From Parashewanella hymeniacidonis (GTDB lineage: Bacteria > Pseudomonadota > Gammaproteobacteria > Enterobacterales > Shewanellaceae), in NCBI RefSeq assembly GCF_016900895.1, contig NZ_JAFEUN010000015.1, positions 1 to 53,077 of the forward strand: 53,077 nt of DNA, read 5' to 3'. The position numbers and the translations under genes were made by a program. Numbering within the stretch: position 1 is the first letter of the stretch; each line of letters starts with the position of its first letter. This document shows, piece by piece, positions 24,936-34,579 of the stretch. The notes under the pieces are model-generated. The model was given only the letters and a program-made list of their open reading frames with translations. It was not told the DNA's origin and made no database searches.

Positions 24936-26387
24936 TCATTGGTTAACGGGTGTTGCTTTAATCAAAAATAACCTCATTACGCTCTCTACTTCATGATTTG
25001 TTGAGCTAAATAGTTTCCCTAGTATTGGTATATCTCCCAATAGAGGAATTTTATTTTTAGTCGAACGATCAACGTCTTGAACAAAACCACCAATCAACAA
25101 ACTCTCACCTGAAGTTAATGTAGCTTGTGTCGAAATTTCAGAGTTTTGTACTTGTGGTAATGGTTCTTGGCCTCCAATGGCTGCCGCTTGTTGACCATCT
25201 TGAATATTCAAAACTAAGTTCACCGCCTTGTGACCACCCGATTCATTAATAAGCCTTGGTGTCACTCTTAGTAACGATCCAGTTGTCACGGAATCAAGCT
25301 TCGCCACTTTTTCACCGGTGACTTTAGTGTAAAACGTCACATTCTTATCCAATACGGCTTGGACATTATTTAAGGTCACCACTGAAGGTCTTGAAAGCAC
25401 TTTAGCTTTTGAAACCTTCTCTAAAGCATCAAGTTTGACCAAGAAGTTGCCCGTATTACCTATCACAGTCGAAAAGCCTTGATCACTGTCTCCAGAGTTG
25501 AAACTTACAGTGCCTCCCCCCAAGCTCGCAGCTGCGGACCAGTTCACCCCTAAATTTTTGAAGTTGGAGGCATCAACATCAAATATGGATACTGATATTT
25601 CGATCATTTGTGGCTTCACATCTAACTGCTTGATGATGCCTGCATACGTTTTTTGATCATCAGCGCTGCCACGAAGAATTATTGCATTTTGTCTTGGATC
25701 TGCTGCAAAAACTGGCCCTGATTCATCAGCTGACTTTTTCAATTCTGAGCTCATTTCTCTAAGAACACTTACAAGTCCAGGCACTTTAACTGGCGAGTTT
25801 CGATAGCTATAATCAGCATCACCCGCTGAAGCATAATTGAGATGGTAGACCTTAACTTCTTCATGATTGACGGCCGCTTGTTTTGCGTTAGAGTCCAATT
25901 TTTCAATCAGCTTACTGACGGTATTAACGCAAACAGGTACACCAACTAATTGAACACTGACGATGGTTTCTTGTGGTTTTACCGTGCAAGCATGGTCCGC
26001 AAGTACGCCTGTACCATTGAGATAATCCAATACATCTTTTGAAGCGATATTACTGAGTGGTATCACTTCACTCATTAGCTCAGTGGTTTTGTAAACATAT
26101 AGAACATCAGTGTTGTAATACCAAATAAGACTGTAGCGCCGTGACAAATCATGAATCACATCTAACGGCAATTTATTTTGGATACGACCACTGAACTCAT
26201 CATTAACCTTACTGCTCACAACAATGGGAATCCCATAGTTGCCGCCAAATTCATGTAATACAGCCGCCAGAGGTGTTCCACGGCTGATCATAACAAACGG
26301 CTCTCCTTGCCACTTAATTTGGTCCAAAGTTGTACTGTGGACCAAAGTCGTAAACAAGAACAGCATTAAACCTATGAGTGATTTCAT
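24936..26387 (-). CDS. sctC: T3SS outer-membrane secretin SctC
   Basis: The 483-residue protein has a Sec signal peptide (MKSLIGLMLFLFTTLVHS), N0/N1 domains (about 20-240) and a C-terminal secretin core with VTLNNVQAVLDKNVTFYTKV, TPRLINESG and SGESLLIGGFVQDVDRSTKNKIPLLGD. It is close to SsaC (497) in length. A pilotin-binding extension is not obvious and no pilotin gene is seen. Its ATG overlaps the stop codon of the SpiC-like gene (ATGA). Confidence 0.96.
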   Translation of the reverse strand: MKSLIGLMLFLFTTLVHSTTLDQIKWQGEPFVMISRGTPLAAVLHEFGGNYGIPIVVSSKVNDEFSGRIQNKLPLDVIHDLSRRYSLIWYYNTDVLYVYKTTELMSEVIPLSNIASKDVLDYLNGTGVLADHACTVKPQETIVSVQLVGVPVCVNTVSKLIEKLDSNAKQAAVNHEEVKVYHLNYASAGDADYSYRNSPVKVPGLVSVLREMSSELKKSADESGPVFAADPRQNAIILRGSADDQKTYAGIIKQLDVKPQMIEISVSIFDVDASNFKNLGVNWSAAASLGGGTVSFNSGDSDQGFSTVIGNTGNFLVKLDALEKVSKAKVLSRPSVVTLNNVQAVLDKNVTFYTKVTGEKVAKLDSVTTGSLLRVTPRLINESGGHKAVNLVLNIQDGQQAAAIGGQEPLPQVQNSEISTQATLTSGESLLIGGFVQDVDRSTKNKIPLLGDIPILGKLFSSTNHEVESVMRLFLIKATPVNQ

Positions 26388-26782
26388 GTTCTCATTCTCA
26401 TTACAAAGTTGCGCTTAGCTTCTACTTTTTTCTTGAAGCCTTTCTCAAGGTATTGTGCAATTGCTAGGTGTGAAACAACACTTTGGGGCAATTCCGTTTC
26501 ACCTATTTCTTCGTCGTAGTAGCGCCATAACAGCCAAACATCACTTTCAAGCTGTAAGCTACAATCTTGAGCTCCATCATATGCAGCCATGACTAAGGTA
26601 GCTTTCCTTAACCAAAGTAAAGTTTCATTCAGTTCAATTTTTGGTTTAATTTGTATTGCGATCGAAAAAATACCTTCTCGATCCAAAATTCGAGCTTTTC
26701 GCTCGGCAAGTTTCCACTGATCGTGCTTAGGGTTGGCAGCTTGAGCTTTTAGAAAACCTGTTTCTAATAGTCTCTTTAACAT
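26384..26782 (-). CDS. ssaB: SpiC/SsaB/SepD-like gatekeeper component
   Basis: The 132-residue protein is the first gene of the sctC operon, the position of ssaB (spiC) in SPI-2, and has nearly the same size. Residues about 55-85 (LWLRKATLVMAAYDGAQDCS, then LQLESDVWLLWRYYDE) share a pattern with the AYVTLLLAAH...QLTADGGWLNGYY region of SpiC as I recall it. SpiC/SepD proteins have a class I chaperone-like fold and act with SsaL and SsaM. The C-terminal KKKVEAKRNFVMRMRT is unusually basic. It is a moderate call based on order and weak motif similarity. Confidence 0.6.
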   Translation of the reverse strand: MLKRLLETGFLKAQAANPKHDQWKLAERKARILDREGIFSIAIQIKPKIELNETLLWLRKATLVMAAYDGAQDCSLQLESDVWLLWRYYDEEIGETELPQSVVSHLAIAQYLEKGFKKKVEAKRNFVMRMRT

Positions 26783-26814
26783 AGTTCGCGTTTCACCCTC
26801 TTTATTTGCACTTT

Positions 26815-26820
26815 AGTATA
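26815..26820 (-). promoter_or_regulatory. Candidate -10 box of the ssaB-sctC operon
   Basis: The minus strand reads TATACT 33 bases upstream of the start codon. A -35 at normal spacing would fall inside the shared 24-bp element and is not a consensus match, which fits an activator-dependent promoter. Confidence 0.45.
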
Positions 26821-26833
26821 TGAATCATTGCTC

Positions 26834-26857
26834 TGCTATCGGGTATTCACCTTAATT
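26834..26857 (-). promoter_or_regulatory. Candidate T3SS operator upstream of the ssaB-sctC operon
   Basis: The plus strand reads TGC followed by TATCGGGTATTCACCTTAA and TT, identical to 22361-22384 except at two positions. It overlaps the expected -35 position of the TATACT promoter. Two independent placements in front of the two secretion operons argue for a shared activator site. Confidence 0.6.
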
Positions 26858-27222
26858 CAATATTTTCGTTACTTTTGGTTACCACATAAATGTTTCTCGC
26901 CAGTAAAGACTATGCTTATTACAGCTTAGAGTACATAAATTAGCATTTCATTTCGCAATAAGAATATTGAAGCATTATCTTTTACTATTTATTTAGTATA
27001 TGTGAAATATAAAATCTTGAAGGACTAATGTTTTTCTTAGCTAATTTATTGATAAGTTATAACTTTTATTCGCTATTTTTCGTGTCTTTTACCAATTAAA
27101 TTAGTCTAATCAATCATCATAGCTTCATCCAGAATAATCTTTTCGATATGAATATCCTCCTTAAAGGTACTACAGTAAACAATAACTACTGAATCTGATT
27201 TGAACCGGGAGCAGATTAAAGT

Positions 27223-29961
27223 ATGGAACACCTTTCCTTAGCCAGCAAAATGACCATTACTGTGGCATTTCTTTTTTTTAGTTGGTGGTTAATTAACGAA
27301 TATCAAACTTATCGATTTGCAATTCAATTAGAAACTAAGGAGTTTATTTCAGATCATTACCTATCGAACCAACTTGGTGTAGACACTGTTAATGATTTCG
27401 TAATAACGGCGCAGGAAGATTTATATGCGATGGATAAAGTGTTAAGACACTTTCCTGAAGCGTCTCGTCAACTTAACCCTAAACAAGACATAAAAAGTTA
27501 TTTTCTCAACTCTGAAAATAAATTTGTTTTGCAACCTGAACATGAAAAACAAATTAGCTTTTCAGAATCATTAGCAAGACTGCTTAAATATGAATACCAA
27601 GGGCTCATTGTTAAACAGAATCAAACACAAGTATTGAGTAAACAACCACTCACAGATGAAGCCTTATCGTTCATTTCTAAGTTTATAAACAACCAGAAAC
27701 TTCCAGCACTGTCATGGACAACATTTATTGAGGCTAACAATCGCTATGCTTTGGTTTGGAAGCGAGAAAAGCAAGTATCTCTTGGCTTTTTAATCAAATT
27801 AGACCCCTTACTTAATAAATTACATAATGAAAAAAAAGAGCTGTATCAATTACTGACAACCAGTAACAATCAATTTCTCAGTCAAATTCCAAGCTCACTT
27901 TCTGCTGAAAATAAAGCTGAACTTAAACAATTAGTTTCTTCAAAATTTAAAAACCAAAACATTGTTGAGGGTCAAAGGCTTATTCTCGTAAAGTCACCGA
28001 TTTACAATATGGATTGGTCTTTAATCACTCTCGTGACCAAACAATCTATTAAACAGCATTCGTTGATGCTCTTACTGAAAAAACTACCTCAATCCCTGCT
28101 TCAAATGGTGCTGATTTGTGCACTTATGCTAATTGCTTTTAACCGATTAATGCGACAGCCTATCAAGCAGATTGTTGAAATAATTTCGGATCCATTAAAA
28201 CCGAACTTGAGTAAAAAGTTACCAGAAAATCGAAATGACGAACTGGGACAGATTGCTTTAGCGTACAACAAGCTGTTGAACCAACTTCAAAAAAGTCATT
28301 CGGAATTAGAACAACAGGTCGCCAATCGTACCAAATATTTGTTAGAGGCTTCCCAAGCCGCTCAAGCGGCAAATGAGCGAAAAACAGAACATTTAACCAG
28401 TATTAGTCATGAAATTCGTACCCCGCTTAATGGAATTTTAGGCGCTCTTGAATTGATCCAAACCACCAGCATTACCCAAAAACAAAAAGGCTTAATTGAT
28501 ACCGCCTCAGATTGCTGCCATTCTCTTTTGTCGCTCGTCAATAATTTGCTGGACTTCTCTCGAATGGAGGCCGGTGAAATTGTCTTAAAGTCAATGAGCT
28601 ATCAACCTCTCGCCGTCATTGATGAAGCCATGTCTAGCATAGAATCCATTGCGATTAACAAAGGGATCAAACTGAGTACTTTTATCAATTCTGGTGTGCC
28701 TGAAGAGATGCAATTAGATCCACTACGAGTTAGGCAAGTATTAGTCAATCTGTTAGGCAATGCGGTAAAATTTACCGATAGAGGAGAAATAAAGGTGATT
28801 CTCACTTGTGCGAATCAAATGCTCGAGTACCAAATCTACGATTCAGGCTCAGGTATGACAGAAAAAGAAACCATAACGGTATTTCAACCTTACGTTCAGG
28901 GACAGCATCAAAAGTTTGGTTCTGGTCTTGGATTACCCATTTCTAAAAAACTCGCCAGTATGATGGATGGAAATTTATCGGTGATCAGTACCAAAGGGAA
29001 AGGAAGCTGTTTTACATTGTCCATCCCAATTATTGATGCTGGCGAAACGATATCACTGCCAAATTCCGACGTTTTTGCACCTTCCTATCTTCATCATCAG
29101 CTCCAAATTTGGGGGGCTCAGCCCAAATCGAGTGACAATAAAACGCTACTCAATGAATCCGAACTCATGTACATGCCCTACAAACTCTTACGCAGGGCTC
29201 AAGAAACCATCGATAACATCCCGCACTTTCCACAAAGTATTATGCCAGTGTTATTGCCATGGAAACTAAAAGTGCTGGTCGTTGATGATGTCGCAATTAA
29301 CCGAGATATTATCTCTAAAATGTTGAATGAATTAGGGCAGCTTGTTTACACAGCACCCAGTGCATATACCGCCCTTGAGTTAGGGCAAAAGAATATTTTC
29401 GATTTAGTACTCATGGACATAAGAATGCCTGAAGTCAATGGTTATCAAGCCACAAAAATCTGGCGAAACAGCGAGGATATGTTAGATAACCGTTGCCCTA
29501 TCATCGCGCTTACTGCCAACGCAGAACCTCAAGAGCAAGCTGCGTTTGAAAAAGCAGGGATGGATTACTATGTAACGAAGCCAGTTACGCTCAGAGAACT
29601 CAATCATGCTTTAGAGGTTGCTGTCGACATTCAACTTGAGCGAGATATTTCGTTAACGATAAATAATGACAATGACATGCCATTACTCGATATTATGGGA
29701 ACAGATTTAACCAAAAAATTGTATAGCCAACTGCTCGAAATGCTTTTAAGTCTAAAAGGTGCATTAGAAGTCTATAACTGGGAAGCGGCAAAAAATATTC
29801 TGCATACGATAAAAGGAACGGGTGGGTTAGCTGGGCTGACATCAATTGCTGATTCAGCCACAAAACTCGAGCGACGATTAGAAGAAAATAACTTTTTAAA
29901 ACTTGGAGACTTAGCCGAATTAAATGAACAAATTAAAGCGATGGAGTTTGATTCTATCTAA
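27223..29961 (+). CDS. ssrA: Hybrid sensor kinase, SsrA-like
   Basis: The 912-residue protein has nearly the same length and layout as Salmonella SsrA (about 920). A first membrane helix (about 8-24) is followed by a periplasmic sensor region (about 25-288), a second helix (about 289-308) and a HAMP segment (about 310-375). The histidine kinase domain has His396 in SISHEIRTPLNG, with ATP-binding DSGSGMT and GSGLGLPISKKLA. A receiver domain carries Asp732 in LVLMDIRMPEVNG, and a C-terminal Hpt domain has His861 in LHTIKGTGGLAG. It should sense an external signal and pass phosphate through His-Asp-His to the SsrB-like regulator. It is divergent from the secretion operon. SsrA responds to acid and osmolarity; the signal here is unknown. 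Confidence 0.88.
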   Translation: MEHLSLASKMTITVAFLFFSWWLINEYQTYRFAIQLETKEFISDHYLSNQLGVDTVNDFVITAQEDLYAMDKVLRHFPEASRQLNPKQDIKSYFLNSENKFVLQPEHEKQISFSESLARLLKYEYQGLIVKQNQTQVLSKQPLTDEALSFISKFINNQKLPALSWTTFIEANNRYALVWKREKQVSLGFLIKLDPLLNKLHNEKKELYQLLTTSNNQFLSQIPSSLSAENKAELKQLVSSKFKNQNIVEGQRLILVKSPIYNMDWSLITLVTKQSIKQHSLMLLLKKLPQSLLQMVLICALMLIAFNRLMRQPIKQIVEIISDPLKPNLSKKLPENRNDELGQIALAYNKLLNQLQKSHSELEQQVANRTKYLLEASQAAQAANERKTEHLTSISHEIRTPLNGILGALELIQTTSITQKQKGLIDTASDCCHSLLSLVNNLLDFSRMEAGEIVLKSMSYQPLAVIDEAMSSIESIAINKGIKLSTFINSGVPEEMQLDPLRVRQVLVNLLGNAVKFTDRGEIKVILTCANQMLEYQIYDSGSGMTEKETITVFQPYVQGQHQKFGSGLGLPISKKLASMMDGNLSVISTKGKGSCFTLSIPIIDAGETISLPNSDVFAPSYLHHQLQIWGAQPKSSDNKTLLNESELMYMPYKLLRRAQETIDNIPHFPQSIMPVLLPWKLKVLVVDDVAINRDIISKMLNELGQLVYTAPSAYTALELGQKNIFDLVLMDIRMPEVNGYQATKIWRNSEDMLDNRCPIIALTANAEPQEQAAFEKAGMDYYVTKPVTLRELNHALEVAVDIQLERDISLTINNDNDMPLLDIMGTDLTKKLYSQLLEMLLSLKGALEVYNWEAAKNILHTIKGTGGLAGLTSIADSATKLERRLEENNFLKLGDLAELNEQIKAMEFDSI

Positions 29962-30601
29962 GACCTAGTCTTTGTGCCCAAATCATCAATTCAGCCACAT
30001 TATGAGCATCCAGTTTACGCATAAGGTTAGTTCTATGCGTTTCAACCGTCTTAAGGCCTATCACTAAATCTTCTGCAATATCTCGATTTCTCCGGCCTTC
30101 ACAAATTAATGTCAGCACTTGTTTTTCTCGATTTGTTAATACAGGAGCGTCATCGTCTTCTTCCATCTGCAATGCCCTAATTTGCTCCTCATTGAGACTA
30201 GGGTCAATGAACACTTTACCTTTTGATACCGTCTTGATTGCTGCATATAATGTACTTTTAGGGCTATTCTTTAATAAATAGCCATTCGCACCAATATCCA
30301 GAGCCTGCCGAGCCGTTTTCTCTTCTTCTACAGCAGTAAGCATGATGATAAGAATCTCTGGCCAGCGTTGCTTCAACTGTTTAATGACCTCAATACCATT
30401 CATCTTAGGTAATTTAAGATCCATGAAAACGAGATCAGGTTCTAAGCGGATACACTCAGAATATACAGACAAGCCATCTTCAACAAAACCAACCAGTTTT
30501 AGCTCAGGGAAAGGAGCTAGACAACTTTGCAGTCCATCAAAGATTAAAGAATGATCGTCAACCACAAGAATCTTCATACTTTTAAGGCGATCAAAAGACA
30601 T
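29954..30601 (-). CDS. ssrB: NarL/LuxR-type response regulator, SsrB-like
   Basis: The 215-residue protein has a receiver domain (about 9-125, KILVVDDHSLI, phosphoacceptor Asp61 in LVFMDLKLPKMNG) and a LuxR-type helix-turn-helix (about 150-212, LTNREKQVLTLICEG and LKTVETHRTNLMRKL). AGGAG lies 7 nt before the start codon. Size and domain order match SsrB (212). Unlike Salmonella, where ssrA and ssrB run in the same direction, this gene is convergent with the kinase and overlaps its end by 8 bp, so the two are not co-transcribed. It is the expected activator of the secretion operons. Confidence 0.85.
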   Translation of the reverse strand: MSFDRLKSMKILVVDDHSLIFDGLQSCLAPFPELKLVGFVEDGLSVYSECIRLEPDLVFMDLKLPKMNGIEVIKQLKQRWPEILIIMLTAVEEEKTARQALDIGANGYLLKNSPKSTLYAAIKTVSKGKVFIDPSLNEEQIRALQMEEDDDAPVLTNREKQVLTLICEGRRNRDIAEDLVIGLKTVETHRTNLMRKLDAHNVAELMIWAQRLGLR

Positions 30602-30631
30602 TAAGTCGCTCCTATTTTTCTGTTCTAAAGT

Positions 30632-30660
30632 AAAAGGGCTACAACAAATTGTAGCCCTTT
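30632..30660 (-). terminator. Terminator after the MaoC-like gene
   Basis: A 12-bp perfect stem, AAAGGGCTACAA (30633-30644) with TTGTAGCCCTTT (30649-30660), has a 4-nt loop. On the minus strand the stem ends in CCCTTTTACTTT. It separates the MaoC-like gene from ssrB, so ssrB needs a promoter in or next to this short gap. Confidence 0.75.
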
Positions 30661-30687
30661 ATTAAATATCATCAAAATTTCTTTAAA

Positions 30688-31557
30688 TTATAAATATTCA
30701 ACCTTGCCAATAAGATGAGGACGTTTGCCTTTTTTGTCTCGCAATTCAAATTGAATTTCTGATTCATCATTTACAGCATTGAATCTAACGTCTGAAGGCA
30801 TAAATAATGGTAATTTAAATTCAACATTGACTGAAAATGCATCTCGTTGGATATTATTTTCAAGTAACGCTAAGCATCGAGCTTTTGACCACATTCCATG
30901 AGCCAGTACTTTATCAAAGCCAAAACGCTTAGCTAAAAATGGGTGCAAGTGGATCAAATTGTAATCACCTGATGCTCTTGCGTATTTTAAGCCACAATCA
31001 GCATCAATAGATAACAGTTGGGCTTCTGTAAAGTCCATTTTGCTACCACGAGGAGGGCGAACTCGTTTCCCACCCTCAATACGGTATAAGTACGTTGAAA
31101 AAGATTCCCAAACCAGCTCTCCATTGACCAATGCTTGAGATCTTAAAAGAAATTCTAATCCCGAGTCCGTGACTTCACTTTCAACAAGCTGGCAGTCACA
31201 ATCAAAAATGTCACTTGTTTGGAGTTTTCGATATTGCTTAATCGTATTTTTAAGATGGATCATGCCCAAAAGTGGAAAGGTAACCATGTCTTGAGTAAAA
31301 ATTTCTGCGTGCAAGCGAAACATAATGACATGTAAGTAAGTCGCAGGAAGTGTAACGCCATCGTAATTAAAACCACAGATCTGTGCATATTTACTGACCT
31401 GCTTTTCGTCTATCGACACGTTTGGCAAAGACACTTGGATCTGCGGAAGTGATTGCTGATCCCAACCCGGTTTACGGCCGAAGAAAATTTTGCGGTACAA
31501 ATTAAATAATGATGGTAGACGATGCAGTTCGACTCTATGTGGCACACTAATTTCCAT
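30688..31557 (-). CDS. MaoC-like hotdog-fold dehydratase/hydratase
   Basis: The 289-residue protein has two hotdog regions. The C-terminal one contains the hydratase signature YARASGDYNLIHLHPFLAKR followed by VLAHGMWSK, the catalytic Asp/His arrangement of (R)-specific enoyl-CoA hydratases and MaoC proteins. The N-terminal half (about 1-140) is the degenerate partner domain. The substrate is probably a 3-hydroxyacyl or enoyl thioester, but chain length and pathway are unknown. It lies next to the secretion locus without an obvious link and is bounded by its own terminator. Confidence 0.8.
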   Translation of the reverse strand: MEISVPHRVELHRLPSLFNLYRKIFFGRKPGWDQQSLPQIQVSLPNVSIDEKQVSKYAQICGFNYDGVTLPATYLHVIMFRLHAEIFTQDMVTFPLLGMIHLKNTIKQYRKLQTSDIFDCDCQLVESEVTDSGLEFLLRSQALVNGELVWESFSTYLYRIEGGKRVRPPRGSKMDFTEAQLLSIDADCGLKYARASGDYNLIHLHPFLAKRFGFDKVLAHGMWSKARCLALLENNIQRDAFSVNVEFKLPLFMPSDVRFNAVNDESEIQFELRDKKGKRPHLIGKVEYL

Positions 31558-31764
31558 ACTTTTACTCTTTGATTCCTGAATATTCCATTACTCATACGAC
31601 AAGTTGCTACCTCATAACGTTATAAAGGTAGTACTCAAGATAAATATGACAAGAGGATAATTATATACCCATAATGATGGCAGGGAAATCAAATAGCTTC
31701 GAATGAAAACAGTTAAGTAGCTTCTATTAAATAGTTGCTACTCAACTTATTACAAAATGTGTCA

Positions 31765-33372
31765 TTAAACTTTAAATTGTTTAACCATTTGTGACACATT
31801 ATCAACAGAGTTTAATAATTCAACATTACTTTTTTGCAATGATTCCGTTCCTTGGGACGTCTGCTCAGCAATTACAACGATATTACTTAAATTTTCAGAC
31901 ACACCGTCAGAGACTGAAACTTGCTGTTCACTCTGTTGGCTGATGGTCTCGCTGGTTTGTTGAATGTTGTTGACTCGTTTCAATACATCCGCCAATGAAT
32001 TTGAAAGCTCATCGTTGTTGGCTACGCAGTTTCTGGTTCCTTGGCGACCTACTTCCATCATTTGTTTCGCTTCTTCAGCCTGCTCTTGAATCAACTTAAT
32101 CGTATGATGAATATCGGTTGTCGACTCTTGTGTTTTTGATGCAAGAGAGCGCACTTCATCCGCAACAACAGAAAAGCCTCTACCCGCTTCACCAGCACGA
32201 GCAGCCTCAATTGCGGCATTAAGTGCAAGTAAGTTAGTTTGATCAGCAATGGATTCTATCACCTCAAGCACTTTACCTATGGCTTCGCTTGATTCGCTAA
32301 GAGAGAAAATCACTTCTGATGTTTTATCCACATTGTCCGTTAATACATTCAGCTCGGCCGTCGCTTGTTCCACGAGTTTAGAGCTACCTTGTGTACCCGT
32401 TAAAATATTGCACGCTTGATCTTTAGCAACTACAACACTTTCACTAACGGTTACCACCGACGCTGTTACTGAATCCATCGCTTGGCTAATCTGGTTAATT
32501 TGCTGCTTTTGAGACAGTGAGCCTTGTTTCGTTTGCTCGGTGATTGAGGCAAACTCGCCAAACTGCTGATTCATGGTCTCAACTGAACTGGCAATCTCTG
32601 ACACGGATTGATGTACTTTACTAATAAATAAATTGAACTCATGAGACAAACAACCCATTTCATCAGTTGCATTCTCATCCAATCGACGAGTTAAATCACC
32701 ATCGCCACGAGTCAACTCAACAACAGCTGCCGTTAACTTCTGAATAGGTGTCACGATGCTGTTTGTGATAATCAAAGCCACAACAATCGCCAGCAATGCA
32801 ATCACGCTCAGTACAATATATACCGTGGACATTTGATCATTAATGTCACTCTCTACTTTTTGTGCGAGGTGCTGAGATTCTCTTAATGTTTGAGTCACTA
32901 ACGCTTTCAATTTAAGCTGAATTTCTAGCTTTTCATCCGCTAAGATTCTGCGATCAAGCAGTTGTGTTTTATTGGTGCCAGCCAGATGCTCACTGATCTG
33001 CTTTATCCATGCGTTAGTCGATTTTTTTACTTCTAATGCTTGAACTTTTGCACGCTCTTCAATACTGGCATCAGCTGCATTTTGAATTTGTTGGTTGAAT
33101 TGTTTACTGTATGTTTGAATCTCTTGCTGAACTTCATTGATATTGGCTGGCTCAGTCATGGCCAACACTTCATCTGCATACATTTCAAAAGCCAAAAAGG
33201 TTTCCCATGCGCCATGACTATTATCAACAGCTTGTAATGGTTGGTTAAAAGCAAATACGGTTTGCTGACCTTGCTCTTGAAGCTGTTTAATCAAATATAA
33301 ACTCAGCAAGGAAAATATTAAGATTAAGCTAGCAAAGCTAACGATAACTTTATGTTTTATTTTCATTTTCAA
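31765..33372 (-). CDS. Methyl-accepting chemotaxis protein
   Basis: The 535-residue receptor has a first membrane helix (about 7-27), a periplasmic four-helix-type sensor domain (about 28-186), a second helix (about 188-210), HAMP (about 211-265) and a signalling domain with the hairpin signature [20 protein letters not shown] near residue 390. No CheR-binding pentapeptide is seen at the end (MVKQFKV). It lies 5 bp downstream of the cytochrome c peroxidase gene, so both should share a transcript. That pairing hints at redox or peroxide-related taxis, which is inference. Confidence 0.93.
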   Translation of the reverse strand: MKMKIKHKVIVSFASLILIFSLLSLYLIKQLQEQGQQTVFAFNQPLQAVDNSHGAWETFLAFEMYADEVLAMTEPANINEVQQEIQTYSKQFNQQIQNAADASIEERAKVQALEVKKSTNAWIKQISEHLAGTNKTQLLDRRILADEKLEIQLKLKALVTQTLRESQHLAQKVESDINDQMSTVYIVLSVIALLAIVVALIITNSIVTPIQKLTAAVVELTRGDGDLTRRLDENATDEMGCLSHEFNLFISKVHQSVSEIASSVETMNQQFGEFASITEQTKQGSLSQKQQINQISQAMDSVTASVVTVSESVVVAKDQACNILTGTQGSSKLVEQATAELNVLTDNVDKTSEVIFSLSESSEAIGKVLEVIESIADQTNLLALNAAIEAARAGEAGRGFSVVADEVRSLASKTQESTTDIHHTIKLIQEQAEEAKQMMEVGRQGTRNCVANNDELSNSLADVLKRVNNIQQTSETISQQSEQQVSVSDGVSENLSNIVVIAEQTSQGTESLQKSNVELLNSVDNVSQMVKQFKV

Positions 33373-33377
33373 CCTGC

Positions 33378-34355
33378 TTAATACGGAAGTAAGGGAAGCG
33401 TAATCGCTTTATCTTCGCCAGTTAGTGTCATTAAAAACGCCTCTAGATCCGTGATTTCCTGCTCAGTTAATTTAAGCGGCTGGATCTTATTCGACAGTGA
33501 CGGTCTACGATTGAAACCAGCTACATAATGCACAATGACCTCACGCAGTGTTTCCATAGAGCCATCATGCATAAAAGGAGCTCTCTGAGTAATGTTTCTG
33601 AGACTTGGCGTTTTGAATGCTTTTTCATCTTGAGGATTGCCAGTGATCAACATTCTTCCGTCATCGTCGCTATTAATTCCGATATCATGATACTTATGGT
33701 CAGTAAAATTCCATCCAGTGTGACAGCTTACGCATTGCGCTTTGCCATTAAACAGTTCAAAGCCTCTTTTGGCATTGCTACTGATAGCAGATTCATCCCC
33801 TTCAACCCAGCGATCAAAAGGCGCTTCACCCGATACGATTGTGCGTTCAAATGTTGCAATTGATTTACGAATATTTTGTTCATTGATACCAGAAACACCA
33901 AATACTCGAGAGAATAGATTACGGTACCCTTCAACAGCACTTAACCGCTCCACGACTTCTTCCAAAGAAATGTTCATTTCTACCGCTGCTTCGATAGGCC
34001 CTTGAGCTTGCTCTTCGAGCGTTTTTGCCCGGCCGTCCCAGAAAAACTCTTTTCCCCATGCAGCATTGATAATAGTCGGAGAATGCCTGCCTAATTGAGT
34101 ATTTTGGCTGCCGACTGCTGCAACAGTTGCATCTTCCCAACCAAAACTCGGGTTATGACAACTTGCACAGGTTAAATTGCGATTTTTGCTGAGTCTTGGA
34201 TCAAAAAACAGCATCTTACCCAGTGCAGCTTTAGACGCACTGTATGGGTTAGTAGCTGGGAAAGGGATATGATCTGGCCTAACAAATTGGCTTTTATCTG
34301 CAGCGAAAACAATTGATGAGAATGTCATCAAAGAAAAAAGAAATATTTTTTTCAT
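33378..34355 (-). CDS. Di-haem cytochrome c peroxidase (CcpA/MauG family)
   Basis: The 325-residue protein has a signal peptide ([19 protein letters not shown]) and two c-type haem motifs: CASCHN near residue 64 and CVSCHTG near residue 208. It also has [20 protein letters not shown], the conserved loop of bacterial di-haem peroxidases, and [12 protein letters not shown] near the C-terminus. It should reduce hydrogen peroxide in the periplasm with electrons from a cytochrome c. Length fits the family (310-350). It forms a pair with the chemoreceptor gene that follows. Confidence 0.92.
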   Translation of the reverse strand: MKKIFLFSLMTFSSIVFAADKSQFVRPDHIPFPATNPYSASKAALGKMLFFDPRLSKNRNLTCASCHNPSFGWEDATVAAVGSQNTQLGRHSPTIINAAWGKEFFWDGRAKTLEEQAQGPIEAAVEMNISLEEVVERLSAVEGYRNLFSRVFGVSGINEQNIRKSIATFERTIVSGEAPFDRWVEGDESAISSNAKRGFELFNGKAQCVSCHTGWNFTDHKYHDIGINSDDDGRMLITGNPQDEKAFKTPSLRNITQRAPFMHDGSMETLREVIVHYVAGFNRRPSLSNKIQPLKLTEQEITDLEAFLMTLTGEDKAITLPLLPY

Positions 34356-34579
34356 CTAAAACCTAATTTCACCGTCTATGCGGCTTTTATTCTTGTTGTA
34401 TTTATTTAATTTTTATGAATAAACAATACCATTGATTCAAGTGATGGCCTGTACAAAAACATACCATTCGACCCTTATCAAAATAAAAAATGCGTTTATT
34501 TTAAGCTGAGTCAATTTCATGCTAAAAAAGACCTGAATTTCAGCTACAATCATTCAAAATTCTAAGTAAAAAATGCCTT

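Larger units (their letters stand above)
26783..27222. other. Divergent AT-rich control region between ssaB and the sensor kinase
   Basis: The 440 bases hold no gene. They contain the ssaB promoter elements on the minus strand and, presumably, the promoter of the sensor kinase on the plus strand. The region is very AT-rich, as expected for a target of H-NS-type silencing, which is known for SPI-2. No second copy of the 24-bp element is seen near the kinase gene. Confidence 0.5.
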
